Assembly (NCBI GenBank): GCA_036677145.1
Contig: JAKFFF010000056.1
Coordinates: 1-5,302, forward strand
Source of the DNA: CADEED01 sp036677145
GTDB lineage: Bacteria; Pseudomonadota; Gammaproteobacteria; Steroidobacterales; Steroidobacteraceae
Length of the DNA: 5,302 nucleotides
Reading direction: 5' to 3'
Both the position numbers and the translations under genes were made by a program. Shown piece after piece: positions 1 to 5,302 of this stretch. A model generated the notes under the pieces. It saw only the letters and a list, made by a program, of their open reading frames with translations, ran no database searches and was not told the DNA's origin. Each line of letters starts with the position of its first letter. Position 1 is the stretch's first letter.

Positions 1-666
1 GCTCCAGGAAATGCCGCAGGAGAACAGGCGCGCTTCGTCGAGATCCACGTGGGGAAAACCCGCGATTTCCTCGACGAGATCGTTGCCATCGACGGTGAGG
101 CGGCGGGTGCGATACCAGAACAGACCATCGCCGATGACCACGCGATAGTCGATCCAGCGCCGTTCGGATGGACCGCCTTCGAGACAGCGCCGGCCGCGCG
201 TGCCGCCGCGGAACTGCCCGCCTTCACGCGTCAGGAACAGATCGCAGCCGACCATCGACTCCACATCCTTCGGCGTCAGCGTCGTGGCCGGAGTGGCGGT
301 CATCTTGCGGGTGAACTGGCGCACGCGCTGCGCGCCGTCTGCGGCGGGTTCGGGCTCGATGCTGAGCAACACGCGGCGGCGAATTTCGAACGGCTCGTCG
401 TAGGGATATTCCTCGACGTACAAGACGTGGGAACCGAGCCAGGGAAGCTGGATGCGCCGCACGTTGATTTGCACGCGCTCCCGGTCGGCCGGCGGCACGA
501 GCGGCGAGCGGTCGGATGGAGCGGTGATCAGTTCTTCCGACACGTCATACGTGCCGGACCAGAGCGAGACCAGCGCATCGCGATCGCCCGGCGTCGCGGG
601 CGGCGCCTGCTGCGCAACCGCCGCGCCCGCGGCGAGCAGCGTCAGGACTGCGAGCGCACGAGCCGT
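1..666 (-). CDS. Secreted CpcT/CpeT-like (chromophore lyase family) protein, C-terminus cut by window edge
   Basis: The frame is open for 222 codons from an ACG at 666-664 to base 1, with no stop before the window ends. Residues 1-18 form a clear Sec signal peptide: Arg3, a hydrophobic core of Ala/Leu/Val, and an A-V-A cleavage site before Gln19. The mature part shows the CpcT/CpeT pattern: L-W-S-G-T-Y near 35-40, Y-V-E-E at 83-86 followed by an Arg-rich stretch, a G-C-D at 140-142, G-T-R-G-R-R-C ending at Cys161, and C-G-I-S-W from Cys217. Known members are about 200 residues, so little is missing. In cyanobacteria CpcT/CpeT attach or chaperone phycobilins on phycobiliproteins; homologues in non-phototrophs have no role I can name. 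The first 25 bp overlap the end of tesB, suggesting translational coupling. The start is uncertain because no ATG, GTG or TTG exists in this frame after its last upstream stop. The family call is by motif recall, not by search. Confidence 0.72.
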
Positions 667-1514
667 ATGAGGCCCTCCTGTGCCGTGCTCGCGACGAGCA
701 CGCCGTCCCGCGTGTAGAAGCTGCCGCGCGCGAAGCCGCGCGCACCCGAGCTCGAAGGACTGTCGAGGCTGTACAGCAGCCAGTCATCCACCCGCGCGGG
801 ACGGTGAAACCAGATCGCGTGATCGATGCTCGCCATGACCAGGTTGCCGCGCAGGAACGAGGCGCCATGCGGCATCGTCGCGGTATCGAGCAGCCAGTAG
901 TCGGACACGTACGCGAGCACGCAGCGATGCAGCGCCTCGTCGTCGGGTAGTTTGTCGACCGCGCGCAACCAGATCTGGCGCACGGGCGGCACGGTGGCCA
1001 CCGGCACCAGCGGGTTGTAAGGCTGGACCGGACGGAATTCGAATGGCCGCTCGATCTCGAGCCAGCGGCGAAGTTTTTCCGGCAGCTTCGCGAGCTCTTC
1101 CTTCGCCGGCATGTGGAAGGGCTTGAGATCCTCCGGCGGCGGGACCTTGGGCGACTCCGCCTGGTATTCGAGCCCCTGCTCTTCTTCCTGGAACGACGCG
1201 GAGCAGATGAAGATCTGCTCGCCGTTCTGCACCGCCACCACGCGCCGCGCGGAGAAGCTGCCGCCATCGCGGCTGCGGTCGACGCTGTAGACGATGGGCT
1301 TGGTGAAATCGCCGCGCCGCAGGAAATACGCGTGCAGCGAATGCACCTTGCGGCCGCCTTCGATGGTCGCGTAGGCGGCCTTGAGCGCCTGGCCGAGCAC
1401 CTGCCCGCCGAACACCTGCGAGCTGCCCGTATCGCGGCTCTGCCCGCGAAACAGGTTCACCTCGAGACGTTCGAGCTCGAATTGTTGCTGCAGGTCGGCG
1501 AGGCGCTTGTCCAT
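642..1514 (-). CDS. tesB: Acyl-CoA thioesterase II (TesB)
   Basis: This 290-residue protein (E. coli TesB has 286) hydrolyses acyl-CoA to free fatty acid and CoA in the cytoplasm. It has the double-hotdog layout. The N-terminal half carries L-F-R-G-Q-S (21-26), Q-V-F-G-G-Q-V (33-39), H-S-L-H-A-Y-F-L (58-65) and D-G-G-S-F-S-A-R-R-V (83-92). The C-terminal half carries S-D-Y (204-206), S-I-D-H-A-I-W-F-H-R-P (229-239) and S-T-A-Q-E-G (276-281). Aligned by memory with E. coli, the catalytic Asp204/Thr228/Gln278 correspond to Asp205, Ser229 and Gln279, so the central Thr is replaced by Ser, which keeps the hydroxyl. The ATG is 12 nt after the azurin stop. A GGAGA directly abuts the start, a poor spacing that suggests coupling to azurin translation. 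Its last 25 bp overlap the next gene. Confidence 0.95.
   Translation of the reverse strand: MDKRLADLQQQFELERLEVNLFRGQSRDTGSSQVFGGQVLGQALKAAYATIEGGRKVHSLHAYFLRRGDFTKPIVYSVDRSRDGGSFSARRVVAVQNGEQIFICSASFQEEEQGLEYQAESPKVPPPEDLKPFHMPAKEELAKLPEKLRRWLEIERPFEFRPVQPYNPLVPVATVPPVRQIWLRAVDKLPDDEALHRCVLAYVSDYWLLDTATMPHGASFLRGNLVMASIDHAIWFHRPARVDDWLLYSLDSPSSSGARGFARGSFYTRDGVLVASTAQEGLIRLVRSQS
674..679 (-). promoter_or_regulatory. Shine-Dalgarno AGGAGG that points to an ACG start
   Basis: Read on the minus strand, AGGAGG lies inside the last codons of tesB and ends 7 nt before the ACG at 666-664. This is the ideal distance for a start codon. No standard start codon in the downstream frame sits at a workable distance. 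The only other near-cognate nearby is CTG at 645-643, about 28 nt from this site, and it would remove the Arg and much of the hydrophobic core of the signal peptide. Confidence 0.55.
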
Positions 1515-1526
1515 TCTCCGGACCGG

Positions 1527-1982
1527 TCAGCCGATCTTGAACGCACCTTTCATCAGCGCCGAGTGGCCCGGGAACGTGCAGACGTAGGTGTAGCTTTCAC
1601 CCTTCTTGAGGGCCGACAGCGGGAACGACACCGTCGTGCTCTGACCGCCGCCCACGATCTTCGTGTGCGCAATGACTCGCGTGTCGCCTTTCTTGATGTG
1701 ATCGTTCGCGAAACCCGCGCCGATACCGTCAGCGGCAACGCCCGCGACATCGGCGGTCTTCACCAGCGCCCAGTTGTGGCCCATGGCCTGCGCCGGCAGC
1801 TTGCCGGTGTGCTTGAGCGTGACTTCCACCGTGGTGCAGTCCGCGGCCACCGAGAGTTCCTTCTTGTCGAACTGCATCTGGTCGTTGCCGGCGATGTCGA
1901 CCTTGCAGACCTTGTCGGCGCCGAAGGCGCTCGCGGAGATCGCGAACAGGGAACAGAGGGCCAAAGTGCGGATGGGTTTCAT
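1527..1982 (-). CDS. azu: Azurin, periplasmic type 1 blue copper protein
   Basis: Azurin is a small periplasmic electron carrier, known in relatives to shuttle electrons in denitrification, amine oxidation and respiration. The protein has 151 residues. The first 22 are a Sec signal peptide (Lys2, Arg5, hydrophobic core, A-F-G-A before Asp23), leaving about 129 mature residues against 128 in Pseudomonas aeruginosa azurin. All type 1 copper ligands are present: Gly68 and His69 in M-G-H-N-W, Cys135 and His140 in C-T-F-P-G-H, and axial Met144 in S-A-L-M-K-G. Cys26 and Cys49 match the conserved disulfide. Other signatures are G-N-D-Q-M-Q-F (32-38) and R-V-I-A-H-T-K (102-108). Cys10 lies in the signal peptide but is preceded by Leu, which does not fit a lipobox. 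A good AGGAG (1989-1993) lies 6 nt before the ATG. It sits 16 bp after the reductase gene and 12 bp before tesB, so it is probably co-transcribed with both. Confidence 0.97.
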   Translation of the reverse strand: MKPIRTLALCSLFAISASAFGADKVCKVDIAGNDQMQFDKKELSVAADCTTVEVTLKHTGKLPAQAMGHNWALVKTADVAGVAADGIGAGFANDHIKKGDTRVIAHTKIVGGGQSTTVSFPLSALKKGESYTYVCTFPGHSALMKGAFKIG

Positions 1983-1998
1983 GTATGTCTCCTGGTAG

Positions 1999-3045
1999 TT
2001 AGTGCGGGACGCCGAGCCGCTTCTGCATCACCGGGCTGGTGGTGGTGTACTGCAGGAACTGCTTCTTGGCGGGGTAGAGATGATGCTGGATCGCGAACGC
2101 GGCGAGCGCGGCCTCGTGGAACCCGGAAAGAATCAGCTTCTTCTTACCCGGATAGGTGTTGATGTCTCCCACGGCGAAGATGCCGGGGATGCTGGTCTGG
2201 AATTTCTCGGTGTCGACCTTGAGCGCCTTCTTCTCGAGCTCCATGCCCCACTCGGCGATGGGTCCGAGTTTCGGGTGCAACCCGAAGAAGGCGAACACAT
2301 GGTCGGCCTCGACTTCATGCAGCGTTCCGTCGCTGCCCTTCACGCTGATCCCCGTGAGTGTCTCGCCGGTGACGCGCAGTTCCTGCGCCAGGCCTTCGAT
2401 GTAGCGCACCTGTCCGGATGCGGCGAGGGCACGCATCTTCGCCACCGAGGCCGGCGCGGCCTTGAAGTCCGGACGCCGGTGAATGTGCGTGATGGCAGCG
2501 GCCTTGCCCGCGAAGTCGATGACCCAGTCGAGCGCCGAATCGCCGCCGCCGAAAATCGCGAGTTTCTTGCCGTGAAACTGCGCGGCATCGCGCACGCGGT
2601 AATGGATGGACTTGCCCTCGAAGGCCTCCGCGCCCGGAACGCCGATGCGCCGCGGCTGGAAGGAACCCACGCCACCCGCGATGACCACGGCACCCGCATC
2701 GAAACGCGTGCCGGCAATGGTTTCGATGTCGAAGCGGCCGTCCTCGCGTTTGCGCAGCGATGTGACTTCCTGGCCCAGGTGCAGCGGCGCATTGAACGGC
2801 GCGATCTGCTGCATCAGGCGGTCGATCAGCTCCTGTGCGCCGCAGGTGGGCAGCGCCGGGATGTCGTAGATCGGCTTGTCGGGATACAGCTCCGTGCACT
2901 GGCCACCCGGAGCACCGAGCGAATCCACCAGGTGGCAGGTGATCCCCAGCAGACCGAGCTCGAATACCTGGAACAGTCCACAGGGACCGGCGCCAATGAT
3001 CACGACTTCAGTAACGATCGGCGGCTTCGGGGCAATCTCGGACAA
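1999..3045 (-). CDS. Thioredoxin-reductase-like ferredoxin/flavodoxin-NADP+ reductase
   Basis: This 348-residue cytoplasmic FAD- and NAD(P)H-binding oxidoreductase belongs to the compact group that includes YumC-like ferredoxin-NADP+ reductases. The FAD dinucleotide fold opens with V-V-I-I-G-A-G-P-C-G (14-23), followed by G-G-Q-C-T-E-L-Y-P (47-55) and Y-D-I-P (60-63). The NAD(P)H domain has G-G-G-D-S-A-L-D-W (166-174) and H-R-R (189-191), the latter favouring NADPH. The C-terminal FAD motif is A-V-G-D-I-N-T-Y-P-G (291-300). There is no C-x-x-C redox pair where thioredoxin reductase carries its active site, so thioredoxin is not the expected substrate. The start is TTG: an in-frame stop lies 21 nt upstream, the FAD motif is at residue 18, and no ATG or GTG lies between. 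It is the first gene of the compact cluster, 16 bp before azurin. Its electron acceptor cannot be read from the sequence. Confidence 0.9.
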   Translation of the reverse strand: MSEIAPKPPIVTEVVIIGAGPCGLFQVFELGLLGITCHLVDSLGAPGGQCTELYPDKPIYDIPALPTCGAQELIDRLMQQIAPFNAPLHLGQEVTSLRKREDGRFDIETIAGTRFDAGAVVIAGGVGSFQPRRIGVPGAEAFEGKSIHYRVRDAAQFHGKKLAIFGGGDSALDWVIDFAGKAAAITHIHRRPDFKAAPASVAKMRALAASGQVRYIEGLAQELRVTGETLTGISVKGSDGTLHEVEADHVFAFFGLHPKLGPIAEWGMELEKKALKVDTEKFQTSIPGIFAVGDINTYPGKKKLILSGFHEAALAAFAIQHHLYPAKKQFLQYTTTSPVMQKRLGVPH

Positions 3046-3051
3046 CCTTGT

Positions 3052-3056
3052 TCCTT
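3052..3056 (-). promoter_or_regulatory. Shine-Dalgarno AAGGA fixing the TTG start of the reductase
   Basis: On the minus strand AAGGA ends 6 nt before the TTG at 3045-3043. The frame has a TGA stop a few codons upstream. This site supports TTG as the true start. Confidence 0.65.
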
Positions 3057-3061
3057 GGGAG

Positions 3062-3105
3062 TGTCAGGCCATTTTGGGGGGCTGAATTGTAACCCAGCCT
3101 GAACA
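3062..3105. repeat. Imperfect inverted repeat in the gap upstream of the reductase
   Basis: The arms TGTCAGGC (3062-3069) and GCCTGAACA (3097-3105) are complementary with one bulged A. They are separated by 27 nt that contain the candidate -10 box. The loop is large and no T-run follows on either strand, so this does not look like an intrinsic terminator. It could be an operator or chance. Confidence 0.25.
3086..3091 (-). promoter_or_regulatory. Candidate -10 box for the reductase-azurin-tesB-cpcT-like cluster
   Basis: TACAAT on the minus strand matches the sigma-70 -10 consensus at five of six positions and lies 40 nt before the TTG start, in the 79-bp gap after the aldehyde dehydrogenase gene. 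No good -35 is seen 16-18 nt upstream. A TTGACG at 3118-3123 is too far away (26-nt spacer). The cluster may instead be read through from the aldehyde dehydrogenase gene, since no terminator is visible in the gap. Confidence 0.25.
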
Positions 3106-3124
3106 GACCTAACCCACCGTCAAT

Positions 3125-4447
3125 TCAACGATTTTCCTGGATGTAGATGGCGCGCTCGTGGGAAAACGCCTTGAATCCGAAGACGCCATGGTAGCTGCCC
3201 ATGCCGCTGCCATTGACGCCGCCGAACGGCAATTTCTTCTCCAGGTAGTGAGAGAAGAACCCGTTGATGGTCACGCCGCCCGATGACGTGCCGGTCAGCA
3301 GCTTGTCGATGTTGTCGCGATCGTTGCTGTAGATGTAGAGCGCCAGCGGCTTCGCACGGCCCGAGATGTGGCGGATCACTTCATCGAGGTTCTCGTAAGT
3401 CACCAGCGGCACGATCGGCGCGAAGATTTCCTCCTGCATGATCTGCATGTCGGGGGTGACGTCGATGAGCAGGGTCGGATGAATCGTGCGATCGGCCTGC
3501 TCGAGCGTGCCACCCACGGCTACCTTGGCGCCCTTGGCGATCGCATCGTCGAAGAGTTTCCGGATGCGCGCGAAATTCTGATCGTTGACGATCTGGGCAA
3601 TGTTGTCCTTCCGGATCTTCCCGTCGTCGCCGTAAAGGTTCTGCCGCACCTTCGAACGGAATTCCTCGATCAGCGCGCCCTTCTGCCGCTCCTTGATGAA
3701 AACGTAGTCGGGGCTGATACACGCCTGCCCGCCATTGAATTGCTTGGCCGCCGCGAGATCCGCCGCCACTTTCTTCACGTCTCCGCTTTCATCGACGATC
3801 ACGGGTGACTTGCCGCCGAGCTCCAGCGTTACGGTCGCGAGATTCTTCGCCGCGGCCGCCATGACCAGCTTGCCGACCCGCGTGCTGCCCGTGAAGAAGA
3901 TGTGATTGAACGGGAGTTCGAGCAACGCGGTGGCGACTTCCACGCCGCCTTCGAACAGCGCGACTTCCTTCTCGTCGAAAGCCTGCCGGATGATCTTCGC
4001 GGCGACGCGCGCGGTCGCCGGGCACAGATCGGTCAGTTTGACCATGCAGCAGTTGCCGGCGGCGATCGCCGCGGCCAAAGGTCCCATCGTGAGCCCGAGC
4101 GGAAAATTCCAGGGGCCGAGGATCAGGCACACGCCGCGCGCCTCATGGACGATCCGCGCCCGGTCGTTCTTGTTGCCGGAGGGAACCACTTCGACGGCTT
4201 TCATCCACTCGTCGAGACCGTCGATGTTCGTCTGGATGTTGCCCGCGACCCCGAGGACCTCTGTCACCTTGATCTCGGCATCGGGCTTGCGGGTGTCCGT
4301 TTTCACCGCCGCCACGATTTCATCGGCGTGCGACTCGATGGCCGCCTTCAGCTTCCGCAGCTTCTCTATCCGCTGCCCGGCGGTCGTGGCCTTCATTTCC
4401 CACTGGTGCGCCTGCTGGAGCGCGAAAACCCGTTCGATCTCGGACAT
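3125..4447 (-). CDS. ALDH3-type NAD(P)-dependent aldehyde dehydrogenase
   Basis: This 440-residue cytoplasmic enzyme oxidises aldehydes to carboxylic acids with NAD(P)+. It carries the full catalytic set: P-W-N-F-P with Asn114, F-T-G-S-T-R-V-G-K (185-193), L-E-L-G-G-K-S-P with general base Glu209, F-N-G-G-Q-A-C-I-S-P-D-Y with nucleophile Cys243, and E-E-I-F-A-P with Glu340. P-F-G-G-V-N-G-S-G-M-G-S-Y-H-G (407-421) and the following F-S-H-E-R are typical of ALDH3, as are the short length and the missing N-terminal extension of larger ALDH classes. Relatives act on fatty, aromatic or coniferyl aldehydes; the substrate here cannot be told. The cofactor-binding stretch usually read as K-P-S-E is K-L-T-D at 137-140, keeping Lys137 but losing the Pro and acidic position. 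A strong GAGGAGG (4452-4458) precedes the ATG by 4 nt. The gene diverges from the IorAB-type genes, which may share its regulation. Confidence 0.93.
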   Translation of the reverse strand: MSEIERVFALQQAHQWEMKATTAGQRIEKLRKLKAAIESHADEIVAAVKTDTRKPDAEIKVTEVLGVAGNIQTNIDGLDEWMKAVEVVPSGNKNDRARIVHEARGVCLILGPWNFPLGLTMGPLAAAIAAGNCCMVKLTDLCPATARVAAKIIRQAFDEKEVALFEGGVEVATALLELPFNHIFFTGSTRVGKLVMAAAAKNLATVTLELGGKSPVIVDESGDVKKVAADLAAAKQFNGGQACISPDYVFIKERQKGALIEEFRSKVRQNLYGDDGKIRKDNIAQIVNDQNFARIRKLFDDAIAKGAKVAVGGTLEQADRTIHPTLLIDVTPDMQIMQEEIFAPIVPLVTYENLDEVIRHISGRAKPLALYIYSNDRDNIDKLLTGTSSGGVTINGFFSHYLEKKLPFGGVNGSGMGSYHGVFGFKAFSHERAIYIQENR

Positions 4448-4517
4448 GAGGCCTCCTCGAGTGGGCGGCGAATCACCGGGGGCCGGAGTCTAGTACAGCC
4501 CGGTTTTCCCGCCGCGA

Positions 4518-4546
4518 CCCACGGTGAACGACGGCACGCGCGTGGG
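4518..4546. repeat. Inverted repeat in the divergent intergenic region, possible operator
   Basis: CCCACG (4518-4523) and CGTGGG (4541-4546) are perfect 6-bp inverted arms with a 17-nt spacer. They sit near the middle of the 167-bp region between the two divergent transcription units. A 10-bp perfect palindrome CACGCGCGTG (4535-4544) overlaps the right arm, and TGGG (4543-4546) can also pair with CCCA (4553-4556). A dyad beside a candidate -35 box is where a regulator could bind, but such short GC-rich repeats also arise by chance. Confidence 0.3.
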
Positions 4547-4549
4547 CTA

Positions 4550-4578
4550 TTACCCAATTGCGCCTGCAGGCATATAGT
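4550..4578 (+). promoter_or_regulatory. Candidate sigma-70 promoter for the molybdenum hydroxylase genes
   Basis: TTACCC (4550-4555) and TATAGT (4573-4578) are separated by exactly 17 nt. The -10 matches consensus at five of six positions and the -35 at three of six. The -10 lies 36 nt before the GTG start. The short AT-rich patch stands out in otherwise GC-rich DNA. No comparably good promoter was seen for the aldehyde dehydrogenase on the other strand. Confidence 0.35.
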
Positions 4579-4600
4579 TCACGCCAGCCAGGCCATTTCG

Positions 4601-4607
4601 AGGGGAG
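4601..4607 (+). promoter_or_regulatory. Shine-Dalgarno AGGGGAG deciding the GTG start at 4615
   Basis: This purine-rich site ends 7 nt before GTG at 4615. An in-frame TTG at 4558 would add 19 residues upstream, but it has no ribosome-binding site and the extra residues do not belong to the ferredoxin fold. Confidence 0.6.
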
Positions 4608-4614
4608 CACGGTC

Positions 4615-5073
4615 GTGACCAAGCTGAACGTCAATGGCAATCCGATTGAAGTAGACGTCGATCCCGAGACTCCTCTGCTCTGGGTGCTGCGCGACACGCT
4701 CGGCCTCACGGGCACGAAGTTCGGCTGCGGCATGGCCCTGTGCGGCGCCTGCACGGTGCACCTGAACGGCAACCCCGTACGTTCCTGCCAGACGCCGATT
4801 TCGGCGGTCGGCGATCAGCCGGTGACCACGATCGAAGGACTCTCGAAGGATCGCAGTCACCCCGTCCAGCAGGCCTGGATCGAACACGATGTTCCCCAGT
4901 GCGGCTATTGTCAGTCAGGACAGATCATGTCGGCCGCGGCGCTGCTCGCCAGCAATCCCCGCCCCGATGACGCCGCCATCGATTCGGCGATGTCCGGCAA
5001 CCTGTGCCGCTGCGGCACTTACCAGCGCATCCGCGCCGCGATTCGCCGTGCCGCGGAGATCAAGGCCGGCTGA
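4615..5073 (+). CDS. [2Fe-2S] small subunit of an IorA-type molybdenum hydroxylase
   Basis: This 152-residue iron-sulfur subunit belongs to the xanthine dehydrogenase/isoquinoline 1-oxidoreductase family (IorA/CoxS-like). It relays electrons from the molybdopterin subunit. The N-terminal plant-ferredoxin domain has Cys38, Cys43 and Cys46 in C-G-M-A-L-C-G-A-C and Cys58 in R-S-C. The C-terminal four-helix domain binds the second cluster with Cys96 and Cys99 in Q-C-G-Y-C-Q-S-G and Cys131 and Cys133 in C-R-C-G. All eight cluster ligands are present and the length is normal. There is no signal peptide, so if the complex is exported it should ride with the Tat signal on its partner. The large subunit starts 32 nt after the stop. 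The pairing with a Tat-tagged large subunit and no FAD subunit in view fits the IorAB arrangement, where cytochrome or another external acceptor replaces FAD/NAD. The substrate cannot be assigned. Confidence 0.93.
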   Translation: MTKLNVNGNPIEVDVDPETPLLWVLRDTLGLTGTKFGCGMALCGACTVHLNGNPVRSCQTPISAVGDQPVTTIEGLSKDRSHPVQQAWIEHDVPQCGYCQSGQIMSAAALLASNPRPDDAAIDSAMSGNLCRCGTYQRIRAAIRRAAEIKAG

Positions 5074-5105
5074 AGCTCAGACAAAATTTCCGGGGAGCCA
5101 TAACA

Positions 5106-5302
5106 ATGTCCGCGAACCCGATCCTCGTTTCCCGCCGCGCCTTCGTCGGCGGCCTCGTCATCGCCATCTCCCTGCCCGCCTGCAAACAATCGCCGAAATC
5201 GCTCGGCGAAAAGAAAATCATCGAAAGTGGCGCGTGGCTGCGCATCGGCACCGACGACAGCATCACCTTCCTCTGTGACCGCTCCGAGATGGGCCAGGGT
5301 GT
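5106..5302 (+). CDS. Molybdopterin-binding large subunit (IorB-like), N-terminal fragment
   Basis: Only 65 codons plus two bases fall inside the window. The ATG follows GGGGAG (5092-5097) by 8 nt. The start of the protein carries a twin-arginine signal, S-R-R-A-F-V at residues 9-14, then a hydrophobic stretch to Pro24 and a cysteine at 26 in L-P-A-C. The mature start, A-W-L-R-I-G-T-D-D-S-I-T-F-L-C-D-R-S-E-M-G-Q-G-V, is typical of isoquinoline 1-oxidoreductase beta-type subunits. These bind molybdopterin-cytosine dinucleotide and hydroxylate N-heteroaromatics or oxidise aldehydes. Tat export fits a cofactor-loaded enzyme folded in the cytoplasm. Leu-Pro-Ala-Cys resembles a lipobox, though Pro at -2 is unusual, so a membrane-anchored lipoprotein is possible but unsure. 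It follows the [2Fe-2S] subunit gene by 32 nt and surely forms an operon with it. The missing C-terminal part leaves full family assignment open. Confidence 0.88.
   Translation, partial: MSANPILVSRRAFVGGLVIAISLPACKQSPKSLGEKKIIESGAWLRIGTDDSITFLCDRSEMGQG

Noticed and set aside
49..717. Plus-strand open frame at the left edge
   Set aside because: The opposite strand encodes the CpcT-like protein with family motifs and a signal peptide; this frame is its antisense shadow.
1953..1955. Cys10 in the azurin signal peptide as a lipobox cysteine
   Set aside because: The preceding residues are Leu-Ala-Leu, with Leu at -1 where a lipobox needs a small residue, and the peptide has a good signal peptidase I site later at A-F-G-A.
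1113..2162. Long plus-strand open frame across tesB and azurin
   Set aside because: It is antisense to two genes with intact family motifs, has an Arg/Ala/Leu-rich low-complexity composition and no recognisable domain. Such frames are expected opposite GC-rich genes.
2002..3102. Long plus-strand open frame covering the whole reductase gene
   Set aside because: It mirrors the reductase codons in antisense, shows no domain and lacks a credible ribosome-binding site.
3046..3124. Possible intrinsic terminator after the aldehyde dehydrogenase gene
   Set aside because: The only inverted repeat has a 27-nt loop and no following T-run on the minus strand, so termination here is unsupported.
4558..4614. 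Upstream TTG start adding 19 residues to the iron-sulfur subunit
   Set aside because: It has no Shine-Dalgarno sequence, overlaps the candidate promoter, and the added residues are not part of the ferredoxin fold; GTG at 4615 has a good site.

Overview
The window looks like ordinary chromosome from a GC-rich, Gram-negative, aerobic proteobacterium. The evidence is a periplasmic azurin, a TesB thioesterase, a Tat-exported molybdenum hydroxylase of the isoquinoline-oxidoreductase type, and strong GC bias at third codon positions. A gammaproteobacterium is my best guess. That is an inference from gene types, and I cannot name a genus.

Layout. Five genes lie on the minus strand and two on the plus strand, diverging from about 4448-4614. 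Reading the minus strand in the direction of transcription: an ALDH3-type aldehyde dehydrogenase (4447-3125), a 79-bp gap, then a compact cluster. The cluster is a thioredoxin-reductase-like ferredoxin/flavodoxin-NADP+ reductase starting at TTG (3045-1999), azurin (1982-1527), acyl-CoA thioesterase II TesB (1514-642), and a secreted CpcT/CpeT-like protein (666 to the left edge, incomplete). Gaps inside the cluster are 16 bp and 12 bp, and the last pair overlaps by 25 bp, so the four are probably one transcript. On the plus strand are the [2Fe-2S] small subunit (4615-5073) and the start of the large molybdopterin subunit (5106 to the right edge, incomplete) of an IorAB-type molybdenum hydroxylase.

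How the genes may work together. The aldehyde dehydrogenase and the IorAB-type enzyme are divergently transcribed from a 167-bp region holding nested inverted repeats. Both enzyme classes can act on aldehydes or related carbonyl and N-heteroaromatic substrates, so a shared regulator is plausible but unproven. The four-gene cluster mixes cytoplasmic proteins (reductase, thioesterase) with exported ones (azurin, CpcT-like) and does not form an obvious pathway. Azurin is a periplasmic one-electron carrier; the reductase is cytoplasmic and is unlikely to be its direct partner.

The most unusual points are these. The CpcT/CpeT-like gene has no ATG, GTG or TTG start in its frame, but has an ACG codon at ideal distance from a strong Shine-Dalgarno sequence, followed by a textbook signal peptide. 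A phycobilin-lyase-like protein is also predicted to be exported in a cluster showing no sign of phototrophy. I found no RNA genes, mobile elements, CRISPR arrays or convincing terminators. No overtly new multi-gene system is visible.
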